A DNA stretch of 64,000 nucleotides, from assembly GCF_008253865.1 (NCBI RefSeq), contig NZ_CP042331.1, positions 3,320,001-3,384,000 on the forward strand. Direction: 5' to 3'. Positions 43,130 through 51,777 of this stretch are shown piece by piece. The stretch's first letter is position 1. Every line of letters starts with the position of its first letter. The notes under the pieces are model-generated. The model had not been told where the DNA came from, did no database searches, and saw nothing but the letters and a program-made list of their open reading frames with translations. The translations under genes and the position numbers were made by a program. Source of the stretch: Bosea sp. F3-2. Its GTDB lineage: Bacteria > Pseudomonadota > Alphaproteobacteria > Rhizobiales > Beijerinckiaceae.

Positions 43130-46100
43130 TTAGGCCAGCTCGGGTGTTGGCTGCGCGGGCTGCGCTTCCGCCTCAGGCTGCGCTTCCGACTCAGGTTGCG
43201 AGGGCGCCTTGATGCGGAACCAGGCCACGTAGAGCGCTGGCAGGAACAGGAGGGTCAGCAGCGTGCCGACGATGATGCCGCCCATCATAGCGTAGGCCAT
43301 AGGTCCCCAGAACACTTCGCGCGAGATCGGGATCAGCGCCAGGCTCGCCGCCGCCGCCGTCAGCAGGATCGGCCGCGTCCGGTGCATGGTGGCCTCGACC
43401 ACCGCCTGCCACGGGGCCCAGCCCTCCCGCCGCAGATCCTCGATCTGCACGATAAGGATCACCGAGTTGCGGATCAGGATGCCGATCAGCGCCAGCACGC
43501 CCAGGATGGCCACGAAGCCCATGGGAGCGCCGCTGGGCAGCATCGCCGCCACCACGCCGATCAGCCCGAGCGGCGCCGCCGCCACCACCAGGAACAACCG
43601 CGAGAAGCTCTGCATCTGAACCATCAGGATGGTCGCCATCAGGAACAGCATGAGCGGGACCACGGCCGCGATCGGACCCTGGGACTTGGCGCTCTCCTCC
43701 ACCGGGCCTGCTACGACCGCCGCGTAACCGGCCGGCAACGCCCGGATAAACTCCTGCACCTTGGGTTCGAGCTGCTGAACGATGGTGGCCGGCTGCGTCT
43801 CGCCAACGATGCTGCCCCGGATCGTGACGGTCGGCAGTCGGCTGCGGCGCCAGATCACCGGCTGTTCAAGCTCGTAGCGGAAGGTCGCGACCGCCGCCAG
43901 CGGCACGGACTGGCCATTCTTGCCCGGCAACTGCAGGTTCTGCAGCGTCTCGATGGCGCCCCGCTCGGCGGCGCTGGCCCGGCTCACCACGTCGACCAGA
44001 TAGATCGCGTCGCGCACCTGGGTGATGCTCGTGCCGCCCACCACGCCATTGAGGACGCCGGCGATGTCCTGCGAGGTCACGCCGAGCTGGCGCGCCTTGT
44101 CCTGGAGCACGTCGATCTTCACCACCCGGGCGGGCTCGTTCCAGTTGAAACCGATATCGCTGACCCGGGGATGCTCGCCGACGAGAGCGGCGAGCTGCTG
44201 CGCCAGCTCCCTCACCTTCTGGGTGTCAGGCCCGCTGAGCCGGTACTGCACCGGCCGGCCGGCCGGCGGCCCGACCGCCAGCAGGTCGACATAGACATCC
44301 AGGCCAGCGAACTCCTCCCGGGTCCAGGTCTTGATCTTGGACCTGAGGCGCTCACGAGCGGCGATGCTCTTGGTCACGATGACCATCTGACCGTAATTGG
44401 GATTCGCCGGCTGCGGGTCGAAGGAGAGGATGAAGCGCACGGCGCTCTGGCCGACATAGGACGACCAGTGATCGATGTCTTGATCACCGGCGAGCTTGGC
44501 CTCGAAGCGGTCCATCTGCGCCTTTGTGTCGGTGATCGAGGCGTTCTGCGCCAGGGTGAAGTCGACGAGGAGTTCGTTGCGGTCCGAGGACGGGAAGAAC
44601 TGCTGCTCGACGAACCGCATCCCATAGAGCGAGATGGCAAACATCGCGACCGTCACGCCGATGGTCAGCCAGCGCCAGCGCATGGCGCCGACGAGGACGC
44701 GCGAGAACATTGTCGCGCCCCTGCTCGGCTTGTCGTGATGCTTCTTCATCGTCTTCGGGAGCAGCGCCACGCCGAGCAGGGGCGCGAACAGCACCGCGAC
44801 GATCCACGACAGCAGCAGCGAGACCGCGATGACGACGAACAGCGTGAAGGTGTATTCGCCCGCATTGCTGCTGTTGAGGCCGACCGGGATGAAGCTCGCG
44901 ACGGTGACGAGCGTGCCGGTGAGCATCGGGAAGGCGGTCGAGGTGTAGACGGCGGTCGCCGCCTTGCGCAGCGTGTCGCCGGCCTCGAGCCGCGCCACCA
45001 TCATCTCAACGGCAATCATCGCATCATCGACCAGCAGTCCAAGCGCGATGATGAGGGCTCCGAGCGAGATCCGCTGGAGAGAGATGCCGGTATACTGCAT
45101 GACTACGAAGGTCATGGCGAGCACGAGCGGGATGGAAATGGCCACCACCAGGCCGGCCCGCATGCCCAGGCTGATGAAGCTGACCACCAGCACGATCGCC
45201 ACGGCCTCGAACAGCGCCTTGGTGAAGCCGCCAACAGCCTCCTCGACCACAACGGGCTGATCGGCGACGAGGTGCACGCCGACGCCGATGGGCAACTCGC
45301 CGGTGATCTTGTGCATCTGCTCCTTCAGCGCCTCGCCGAACTGAAGCAGGTTGGCGCCGGTCTTCATCCCGATGGCGAGGCCGATCGCCGGCTGACCCTT
45401 GAACCGGAACAGCGCCTGCGGCGGGTCGACATGGCCGCGGCTGATGGTGGCGATGTCGCTCAGGCGGAAGAAGCGGTCGTTGACGCGCAGGTTGAGGCTG
45501 CGGAGATTTTCCTCCGAGGTGAACTGCCCGGATACCCGGACGCTGATGCGCTCGCGGCCGGCCTCGATGACGCCCGACGGCGTGATCGCGTTCTGCGCCT
45601 GGAGCGTCTGGACAACCTCCTGCTGGCTGACGCCGAGGGCCGCCATCTCGCGCGTCGAGAATTCGAGGAAGATCACCTCGTCCTGGGCGCCGATCAGGTT
45701 GACCTTACCGATATTCGGTACCGTGAGAACCTTGGCCCGCACGTCCTCGACATAGTCGCGTAGCTGCCTTTGGGTCAGGCCGTCCGCGGTGAAGGCGTAG
45801 ACATTGCCGAAGACGTCGCCGAAATCGTCGTTGAAGACGGGGCCGACGACACCCTGCGGTAGCTCCCGCCTGATGTCGTTGATCATGTTGCGGACCTTCA
45901 CCCAGACGCCCGGCACGTCGCGGCTTTTGACCGTGTCCTTCAGGTTGACATAGACGACGCTCTGGCCAGGCGTGGTCTGGCTGCGGGTATAGTCGAGCGA
46001 GTCGAGCTCTTCGAGCTTCTTCTCGATGCGGTCACTGACCTGGCGGGCGGTATCCTCGACTGTGGCGCCGGGCCACTGGGCGGCGATCACCATCGTCTTG

Positions 46101-46237
46101 ATGGTGAACGACGGATCCTCCTCACGCCCCAGACTGACATAGGCGAGGATGCCGGCGATGGCCGAGACGATCATGAAGTACCAGACGAGGGAGCGGTGCT
46201 CGAGCGCCCAGTCGGACAGGTTGAAGCGGTTTGTCAT
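43130..46237 (-). CDS. RND multidrug efflux permease
   Basis: This 1035-residue inner-membrane proton/drug antiporter is of the AcrB/MexB class. It begins with LSDWALEHRSLVWYFMIVSA and SLGREEDPSFTIKTMVIAAQ, the form found in TriC/VmeB-like pumps, not AcrB itself. Twelve transmembrane helices are visible in two sets. Helix 4 carries the proton-relay aspartates in ALGLLVDDAMIAVEMMVARL. The helix 10-11 region reads GILIRNSVILIVQIEDLRRE. Its ATG overlaps the stop of the upstream adaptor by the ATGA arrangement. Two adaptor genes precede it, as in the triclosan pump TriABC of Pseudomonas. No outer-membrane channel gene is present, so a channel encoded elsewhere must be used. The substrate is unknown. 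Confidence 0.95.
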   Translation of the reverse strand: MTNRFNLSDWALEHRSLVWYFMIVSAIAGILAYVSLGREEDPSFTIKTMVIAAQWPGATVEDTARQVSDRIEKKLEELDSLDYTRSQTTPGQSVVYVNLKDTVKSRDVPGVWVKVRNMINDIRRELPQGVVGPVFNDDFGDVFGNVYAFTADGLTQRQLRDYVEDVRAKVLTVPNIGKVNLIGAQDEVIFLEFSTREMAALGVSQQEVVQTLQAQNAITPSGVIEAGRERISVRVSGQFTSEENLRSLNLRVNDRFFRLSDIATISRGHVDPPQALFRFKGQPAIGLAIGMKTGANLLQFGEALKEQMHKITGELPIGVGVHLVADQPVVVEEAVGGFTKALFEAVAIVLVVSFISLGMRAGLVVAISIPLVLAMTFVVMQYTGISLQRISLGALIIALGLLVDDAMIAVEMMVARLEAGDTLRKAATAVYTSTAFPMLTGTLVTVASFIPVGLNSSNAGEYTFTLFVVIAVSLLLSWIVAVLFAPLLGVALLPKTMKKHHDKPSRGATMFSRVLVGAMRWRWLTIGVTVAMFAISLYGMRFVEQQFFPSSDRNELLVDFTLAQNASITDTKAQMDRFEAKLAGDQDIDHWSSYVGQSAVRFILSFDPQPANPNYGQMVIVTKSIAARERLRSKIKTWTREEFAGLDVYVDLLAVGPPAGRPVQYRLSGPDTQKVRELAQQLAALVGEHPRVSDIGFNWNEPARVVKIDVLQDKARQLGVTSQDIAGVLNGVVGGTSITQVRDAIYLVDVVSRASAAERGAIETLQNLQLPGKNGQSVPLAAVATFRYELEQPVIWRRSRLPTVTIRGSIVGETQPATIVQQLEPKVQEFIRALPAGYAAVVAGPVEESAKSQGPIAAVVPLMLFLMATILMVQMQSFSRLFLVVAAAPLGLIGVVAAMLPSGAPMGFVAILGVLALIGILIRNSVILIVQIEDLRREGWAPWQAVVEATMHRTRPILLTAAAASLALIPISREVFWGPMAYAMMGGIIVGTLLTLLFLPALYVAWFRIKAPSQPESEAQPEAEAQPAQPTPELA

Positions 46238-47313
46238 TGGAATGCCCCGTCTGGGATCTTGATTGTTTGGCCAGGGGTCAGGCTGTTGACGCCGGCAACG
46301 ACAACGCGCGAGCCGGCGGCAAGCCCGTCGAGGATTCGAACGAATGATCGGTCCCGCGCGGCTATCGTCACGTCCTGGGTCGACACCGACCTGGTGGCCG
46401 GATCGACGACCCAGACCAGGGTCTTGCCATCCAGCTCCAGCAGGGCCGTGGCCGGCAGCTCGATGCCCGGGGAAGCCGGCGTCGTGACCGTTGCGGTAAT
46501 CGTCGTTCCGAGACGGAAGCTCTTCGCCGGGCTGTCGAGGGTGATCCTGACCCGCCGCGTGCGGGTGGCGGGATCTGCTTGCGGGGCGATCTCCCGCACC
46601 GATCCGGCAGCGCGGACCGAAGGATCGACTTGCAGGGCGATGTCAAAGCGCGCTTGCGGCTTGAGATCCCGCCCGACGCTCTCGGGCACGTCGACCACCG
46701 CCTCGCGGATCTCGGGGCGGGCCACCGAGACGACCGTTTGGCCCGGCTGGACCACCTGCCCGGGCTCCGCCGCAACAGTGGTGACGACGCCGTCGAAATC
46801 AGCGTGCAGCTCGGTGTAGCTGAGCTGCTCCTCGGCCTTTTCGAGCTCCGCCGTGGCGCGGGTGATGCCCGCCAACGCAGACTCGTGCACCTGCGTGGCG
46901 GCGTCGAACTGCGCCTGGTTGGAGATGTCCTGCGAGAGCAGCTTGCGCTGGCGAGCTTCGGTCGCGGCGGCGTTTTCGAGACGGGCAGAGGCGCTGGCCA
47001 AGTCGGCATGAGCCGACCGCACGGCAAGCTCATAAGCGACGGGATCGAGCCTGGCCAGGCGATCCCCCTTCTTGACGGCGTCGCCGACATTGACGTCACG
47101 GCTCACGATGCGCCCAAGCACCTGGAAGCCGATGTCGGACTTGTAGCGAGGCTCGACGGTTCCCGCGAAGCCCAGGGTCCGCGCCGTCTGCGGGGTCACA
47201 ACGACGGAGAGAACGGGCCGGAGAGCTGGCACCTCCGCGTGGTGCTCTTCCTTGCAGCCCGAGAGCAGAGCGGCTGAGCCGAGGACGGTCAGGGATATCA
47301 GGATGGGATTCAT
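46234..47313 (-). CDS. RND efflux periplasmic adaptor, second copy (lipoprotein)
   Basis: The ATG at 47313 overlaps the stop of the first adaptor and has AAAGGAA upstream. The 359-residue product has a lipobox (LGSAALLSGCKEE) and the membrane-fusion fold. This includes a barrel-sandwich strand GTVEPRYKSDIGFQVLGRIV, a helical hairpin (residues about 95-165), and TELHADFDGVVTTVAAEPGQ on return. A beta-barrel and membrane-proximal domain complete it. It bridges the pump to the outer-membrane channel. Having two different adaptors in one operon suggests that they form mixed hexamers, as TriA and TriB do. The frame is open upstream into the first adaptor but that part is a shadow. Confidence 0.92.
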   Translation of the reverse strand: MNPILISLTVLGSAALLSGCKEEHHAEVPALRPVLSVVVTPQTARTLGFAGTVEPRYKSDIGFQVLGRIVSRDVNVGDAVKKGDRLARLDPVAYELAVRSAHADLASASARLENAAATEARQRKLLSQDISNQAQFDAATQVHESALAGITRATAELEKAEEQLSYTELHADFDGVVTTVAAEPGQVVQPGQTVVSVARPEIREAVVDVPESVGRDLKPQARFDIALQVDPSVRAAGSVREIAPQADPATRTRRVRITLDSPAKSFRLGTTITATVTTPASPGIELPATALLELDGKTLVWVVDPATRSVSTQDVTIAARDRSFVRILDGLAAGSRVVVAGVNSLTPGQTIKIPDGAFQ

Positions 47314-48407
47314 TGGGCTGTTCCTTTGGCGACCGCGACAACCTGGTTGGGCCGCAAGAACTGCGTCCCGCCGGTCGCGACGATCTCCCCAGGCCGCAGC
47401 CCCTCCCGCACAAAAACCTTCCCGGTTTCGTAGCCTTCGATGGTGATCGGCTTCAGCAACACGGCCTTGGTCTGGGGGTCGACAATCCACACGGCCGGTT
47501 GGCCGCTTCCGCTGGACAGGGCACTCCACGGCACTGCCACGAGCTTGCGGGGCTCGAGCCGGCCCTCGCCGATGACGGCAGCACCGAGCGTCATTGCTGC
47601 CGGCGACTGCGCGAGGCCGACCTTGGCCCTGACGGTCCCCGTCGCCCTGTCCACGGTCGGCGAGACCTCACGCACGGCGCCCGTTGTCGTCACGGCCGGG
47701 TCGGACACCAGCGTCAGCGCGATGGCGGGATCGGTGAGCTCGTGGGTGAAGATTGACTCGTTGACATTGAACACAGCATCGCGCGGCCCGTCCTGGGCGA
47801 TTGAAAACACAGTCTGCGCCGTCTGCACGACCTGCCCCATCTCGGCATTGCGGGCCGTGATGACGCCAGCAACGCCGGCTCGCAGCACGGTGTCGGAAAG
47901 ATGGTCGCGGGCGGTGCCGAGCCGAGCTCGCGCATCGGCGCGAGAGGCCTGGGCCGTGCGGTAGGCTTCCTCGGCCTGATCGTGTTCGCGCTGGGTCGTG
48001 AAACCTCGGGCGAGTAGCGCCTTCTGACGCTCGTAGCTGGAGGTCGCCTGGCGGAGCACAGCCTCGGCGGATGCCACGGCAGCTTCAGCGGCGGTGACCG
48101 TCGCCTGCTGCTGCTGCGGATCGAGCCTGGCCAGCACCTGGTCGGCCGTCACGTGGTCGCCGACATTGACCAAGCGCTCGGTGATGCGACCTGCCACCCG
48201 GAACGACAGCTCGCTTTCGACCCGGGGGCGAATCTCGCCCGTCAGTCGAATGGCCGGCGCGTAGTCGGCCAGCGCCGCCACCTCGACCTGCACAGCGGTC
48301 GGCGGGTTCTCCGGGCCGCTGGTCTGTTCCTGGCAGGCGGTGAGGCCCGTCACGGCAAGCATTGCCGTGCAGCAGGCCGATCTCCGCCATCGACGACTGT
48401 ATTCCAT
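47310..48407 (-). CDS. RND efflux periplasmic adaptor, first copy (lipoprotein)
   Basis: The ATG at 48407 follows AAGGGG by 8 bases. The 365-residue protein has a lipobox (MLAVTGLTACQEQ), then the adaptor domains. The lipoyl-like segment is GEIRPRVESELSFRVAGRIT, the long helical hairpin includes DPQQQQATVTAAEAAVASAE, and VLRAGVAGVITARNAEMGQV follows. The C-terminal domain ends LRPGEIVATGGTQFL. It is the first gene of the efflux operon, 66 bp downstream of the third composite promoter. It is clearly diverged from the second adaptor, so this is not a recent duplication. Confidence 0.92.
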   Translation of the reverse strand: MEYSRRWRRSACCTAMLAVTGLTACQEQTSGPENPPTAVQVEVAALADYAPAIRLTGEIRPRVESELSFRVAGRITERLVNVGDHVTADQVLARLDPQQQQATVTAAEAAVASAEAVLRQATSSYERQKALLARGFTTQREHDQAEEAYRTAQASRADARARLGTARDHLSDTVLRAGVAGVITARNAEMGQVVQTAQTVFSIAQDGPRDAVFNVNESIFTHELTDPAIALTLVSDPAVTTTGAVREVSPTVDRATGTVRAKVGLAQSPAAMTLGAAVIGEGRLEPRKLVAVPWSALSSGSGQPAVWIVDPQTKAVLLKPITIEGYETGKVFVREGLRPGEIVATGGTQFLRPNQVVAVAKGTAQ

Positions 48408-48472
48408 CACATGCCCCTTTCGCTGGCTGGAAGCCAAAGTTCAGGGGATGGAATAGGCACGTCCTGATATAT

Positions 48473-48517
48473 GGTCCAATATATTGTTAAGGTTCTTTTG
48501 ATTTGAAAAAAATATCA
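48473..48517 (-). promoter_or_regulatory. Composite promoter/operator module, copy 3 (RND efflux operon)
   Basis: On the minus strand, TTGATATTTTTTTCAA is followed 17 bases later by CAATATATTGGACC, which ends 66 bases before the first adaptor start. TATATT could be the -10 box, with TCAAAT 17 bases further upstream as a poor -35 box that overlaps the dyad. Confidence 0.7.
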
Positions 48518-48671
48518 ATTGCACAAGGCGCCGTGGTCAATGCCAGGACGGTCCCGAGTCACGCCGATGGTCTCGGGTCGAGACGTCTCGGCCGGCTTTC
48601 GCGTAGACCAGACATGGCAAAGCGGCCGGGATCGATCGACCCCGACCGCCCCCGGATCTGGCGGCGAGCGA

Positions 48672-49502
48672 CTACTGCATGGACCAGCCGTGGCTGACGA
48701 CGATTGATTGGCCGGTGAGCGCATTCGACGGGAAAGCGGCGAGGAACGTGGCGGTCTCAGCCACATCCGCCACCGTGGTGAACTCGCCGTCGACAGTCTC
48801 CTTCAGCATGACCGTCCGGACGACGTCCTCCTCGGAGATGCCGAGTTCGCGTGCCTGCTCCGGTATCTGCTTGTCGACGAGCGGCGTGCGCACGAAGCCG
48901 GGGCAGATTACGTTCGAGCGGACACCGTGAGCGCCGCCCTCCCTGGCCACGACCTTGGCAAGGCCGATGAGACCGTGTTTCGCCGTGACATATGGAGCCT
49001 TGAGCGGCGAGGCCTCCTTGGAATGCACAGAGCCGATGTAGATGATGCTGCCGCTCTTCTGCCGGTACATCCGCCTCAGGGCGGCACGCGTCGTGAGAAA
49101 GGCTCCGTCCAGATGGACGCTCATCAACTTTTTCCACTTGGCGAATTCGAGGTCGACAACGGGCGCGATGGTCTGGATACCGGCATTGCTGATCAGAACA
49201 TCCACTCGCCCGAAAGCGTCGATCGCGCGCGACATGCCCGCCTCGACCTGCGCTTCGTCAGTGACGTCCATCGCGATGGCGAGCGCCCGCTTAGCGCTCG
49301 GATCAATGTCCCGGGCCGTGGCCTCGGCCGCGTCGCGGTCAAGATCGGCGATGACCACCTTGGCGCCCTCGCGGGCAAAGGTGAGCGCAATCTCCTTTCC
49401 GATGCCGCTCGCCGCCCCGGTGATTACGGCCACCTTGCCTTCGAGAGGGACGTGACGGCGGAGGTGACGGCTCAGCACGTCACTTTGCGTAAGCGTAGTC
49501 AT
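48672..49502 (-). CDS. bdhA: 3-hydroxybutyrate dehydrogenase (SDR)
   Basis: This enzyme interconverts 3-hydroxybutyrate and acetoacetate with NAD. The 276-residue SDR has VAVITGAASGIGKEIALTFA (TGxxxGIG), VLISNAGIQTIAPVVDLEFA, the serine in IIYIGSVHSKEASPLKAPYV with the YxxxK pair starting at that tyrosine (YVTAK), and SNVICPGFVRTPLVDKQIPE. The last segment, with the following EQARELGISEEDVVRTVML, is characteristic of PHB-cycle dehydrogenases. An N-terminal extension of about 20 residues is unusual but common in alphaproteobacterial copies. It starts at an ATG with GAAGGAAA upstream, 23 bp inside the end of the decarboxylase gene, so the two are coupled. Confidence 0.9.
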   Translation of the reverse strand: MTTLTQSDVLSRHLRRHVPLEGKVAVITGAASGIGKEIALTFAREGAKVVIADLDRDAAEATARDIDPSAKRALAIAMDVTDEAQVEAGMSRAIDAFGRVDVLISNAGIQTIAPVVDLEFAKWKKLMSVHLDGAFLTTRAALRRMYRQKSGSIIYIGSVHSKEASPLKAPYVTAKHGLIGLAKVVAREGGAHGVRSNVICPGFVRTPLVDKQIPEQARELGISEEDVVRTVMLKETVDGEFTTVADVAETATFLAAFPSNALTGQSIVVSHGWSMQ

Positions 49503-50277
49503 GGGTGTTTTCCTTCAGGGTCTTACGACGCGGCGTTTCCAGATAGTCATGCACGACCGTGCCGAGCCCGAGCGTTAGGTCAGCGACGAGGTGGACTGCC
49601 GAGACGACCTCCAGCACGGGCAGCTCCGCGACCGGTGCCAGCGCGTGGGAGGTGAAGTCGAGCGCCGCCGGGCCCGTCCAGGCGCCCTTCAGCGCGACGC
49701 TTTCGAGATGGTACTCGACGAGTTCGCAGATGCGCGGCGTGCCATCGACATGAGGAATGATCTTCAGGAGATAGTTGGGCTCCAGCAGTGAGGCGAGGAC
49801 GGAATCTTGATCCGCTGGCCTATGCTTGTAGCCCATGGTGCCCGTGGCAACGCGCACGGGGCCGTAATCGAGCGTGCCGATCAGCGTATCAATCTCAGTG
49901 CGCAACGAGGGGCTGGCGAGTTTCTTTGGAAAGCCCCAGAGTTCGCGTCCAGCGGCGATGGGCGGCTCGTCGTCGAGGAACATGCAATGCGTATAGGCAC
50001 CCTTGCGCCCGTCGAAACTGACCGGGATAACCTGTCCGGATTCCGTGTAGTCGCCGAAGCCGGTCGAGTCTGGCATCCGGATGAACTCGTATTTCACCAG
50101 CGGCCGGCGCTCGTCAATTTTGAGCGGCTCCGGAACAAGGGCCCTGAGCCGGGCCGGATCGGTCCGGTAGGTGATGATCAGATATTCGCGGTTCACGAAG
50201 CGGTAGGGGCCTGGCGCGAAGGCCGGGCTCGTCAACGGCATCGAGAAGGCGCGCTCGCGCACCTCGTCCTCTCTCAT
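49480..50277 (-). CDS. adc: Acetoacetate decarboxylase
   Basis: Adc converts acetoacetate to acetone and CO2 through a Schiff base on lysine. The 265-residue product matches the family: FVNREYLIITYRTDPARLRA, VKYEFIRMPDSTGFGDYTES, HCMFLDDEPPIAAGRELWGF and PKKLASPSLR. The catalytic lysine is expected in GRELWGFPKKLA. The first ATG (50277) has only a weak ribosome site; a second ATG 12 codons later (MPLTSPAFAPGPYRF) is possible. It lies between the patatin and dehydrogenase genes on one strand. The three together suggest use or overflow of acetoacetate from polyhydroxybutyrate or fatty acids. Confidence 0.9.
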   Translation of the reverse strand: MREDEVRERAFSMPLTSPAFAPGPYRFVNREYLIITYRTDPARLRALVPEPLKIDERRPLVKYEFIRMPDSTGFGDYTESGQVIPVSFDGRKGAYTHCMFLDDEPPIAAGRELWGFPKKLASPSLRTEIDTLIGTLDYGPVRVATGTMGYKHRPADQDSVLASLLEPNYLLKIIPHVDGTPRICELVEYHLESVALKGAWTGPAALDFTSHALAPVAELPVLEVVSAVHLVADLTLGLGTVVHDYLETPRRKTLKENTHDYAYAK

Positions 50278-50308
50278 AGTCTTGTTCTTTCCTATATGCT
50301 GAATGCAA

Positions 50309-51517
50309 CTACTCACGCCCGTGCTGGGCGAGATCGAAGGTGCGCAGACCGTCGGGCGTGGCTGGCCGCTCCAGAACCTCGGGATGGCGCAGTGTTCTGG
50401 TCGCGTCCTGATATCCGGCGCGCCAATGCTCCCGCATGGTGAGGCGTGAGAACTCGTAGTCCTTGGAGTGCCCCTCATAACCCTGCGCGCGGTAGATCAG
50501 GTGCACGAGGTTGTAGACCTTTTGAGCGGCCTCTCCGCCCAGAAGCTTTGCTTCGTCGGTCTCTCGTAGATCTTCGGGCAGTTTCGCCAGGAGTTTGCCC
50601 AGCGCCGAGCGCAGGTGTTGGACACGCTTGAATTGATTTGTATTCGCGCGGGTCCGGCTGGAGTACTGGATCTCCTTTTGTCGTGTTGCCACTTCGGCAA
50701 GGTTGCGCGGGAGATCTCCTTGCGCACTCCACACGTCCACCTGGAAGGCGAGCGTGTCCTGGCGTGGTCCCTCCTCGACGACCCATTGCAGCGGCGTGTT
50801 CGAGATCAGACCGCCATCCCAGTAGAACTCGCCGTCGATCTCGACCGGCGGAAAGCCCGGCGGCAGGGCGCCGCTCGCCATCACATGCTCAGGCCGGATG
50901 ACATGGGTCCTATTGTCGAAATAGACGAAATTGCCGGTGCGCACATTGACCGCGCCGACGCTGAACCGCATTTCGCCGGAGTTGACGCGCTCAAAATCGA
51001 CGGTCCGTTCGAGCGTCTCCTTGAGGAGCTTCGTATCGTAGTAGCTGGTTGCCTCCTCAGTGCCCGCTGGTTGCAGCCACGGAATCTGGAGCCGAGGCGC
51101 AAAAAATCCGGCGGCACCGCCAAAGAGCGCGAAGGATGCGCTGATCTGATTGAAGACTCCGCGTGCCGCATCGCCCTTCGGCATGAACGAGTCATGGGAC
51201 AGCGCCCAATCGAGGAGCGGATTGGCGCTGATACCTTCCCAGAAGACCCGGAGTTGTGCGACCCGTTCCTCGGGCGCATTGCCGGCGATGATTGCGGCGT
51301 TGATGGCGCCGATCGAGATGCCAGCGACCCAGTCGGGATGCAGCCCGGCATCGGTCAGCGCCTCATAGACGCCCGCCTGATAGGAGCCCAGTGCGCCGCC
51401 GCCCTGAAGGAGGAGGGCGATGCAATCGAAAGGCGGCCGAGAAGAGCGTTGCCGCGATGTTACGATTGGCCGATGCAAGCCGGCTGGCGTGCGGGTCATT
51501 TTTTGATCTTCCATCAT
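50309..51517 (-). CDS. Patatin-like phospholipase (DUF3734 type)
   Basis: This 402-residue acyl hydrolase uses a Ser-Asp dyad. The oxyanion loop and nucleophile are in CIALLLQGGGALGSYQAGVY and WVAGISIGAINAAIIAGNAP (GxSxG as GISIG). The aspartate is in YWDGGLISNTPLQWVVEEGP (DGG). The C-terminal DUF3734 part includes QYSSRTRANTNQFKRVQHLR and YNLVHLIYRAQGYEGHSKDY. Co-occurrence with acetoacetate decarboxylase and 3-hydroxybutyrate dehydrogenase is a pattern I know from other proteobacteria and links it to lipid or PHB turnover. The start is uncertain between ATGs at 51517, 51514 and 51499, the last preceded by GGAAG. It is the first gene of the operon led by composite promoter copy 4. Confidence 0.88.
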   Translation of the reverse strand: MMEDQKMTRTPAGLHRPIVTSRQRSSRPPFDCIALLLQGGGALGSYQAGVYEALTDAGLHPDWVAGISIGAINAAIIAGNAPEERVAQLRVFWEGISANPLLDWALSHDSFMPKGDAARGVFNQISASFALFGGAAGFFAPRLQIPWLQPAGTEEATSYYDTKLLKETLERTVDFERVNSGEMRFSVGAVNVRTGNFVYFDNRTHVIRPEHVMASGALPPGFPPVEIDGEFYWDGGLISNTPLQWVVEEGPRQDTLAFQVDVWSAQGDLPRNLAEVATRQKEIQYSSRTRANTNQFKRVQHLRSALGKLLAKLPEDLRETDEAKLLGGEAAQKVYNLVHLIYRAQGYEGHSKDYEFSRLTMREHWRAGYQDATRTLRHPEVLERPATPDGLRTFDLAQHGRE

Positions 51518-51661
51518 CGTCTCAAGTAAAAATGCCGCAGCCATTGTGAAATCAGGCGCGAGTTCAGCAGGCCGTATGCAGTCGGTACATGTTCCAGCGA
51601 GCGATCGACGGTCCACGCGACCGGCCAAGTCGAAAGCGCTGATAGGTCAGCATAAAATCTT

Positions 51662-51707
51662 GGTCCAATATATTATTGCAGAAGCCACGATTGAAATATG
51701 ATATCAA
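51662..51707 (-). promoter_or_regulatory. Composite promoter/operator module, copy 4 (patatin operon, divergent from lysR)
   Basis: On the minus strand, TTGATATCATATTTCAA (a 17-bp dyad) is followed 15 bases later by TAATATATTGGACC. It lies between the divergent patatin and LysR genes, 71 bp before the LysR start. A regulator bound here could control both directions. Confidence 0.7.
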
Positions 51708-51777
51708 TCGCTTCTTCCGCTTACGCGGGCGGTGATTGCCGCACCGATTTCGAGAGTATGATTTAGGAATTGCATCA

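Noticed and set aside
43196..45763. An 855-codon plus-strand open frame
   Set aside because: It is antisense to the RND permease. The composition is rich in histidine, arginine and aspartate, as expected from the complement of a GC-rich membrane protein gene.
43130..48407. Naming the pump TriABC
   Set aside because: The two-adaptor layout fits, but the substrate and orthology cannot be shown from sequence inspection alone, so no gene symbols were given.
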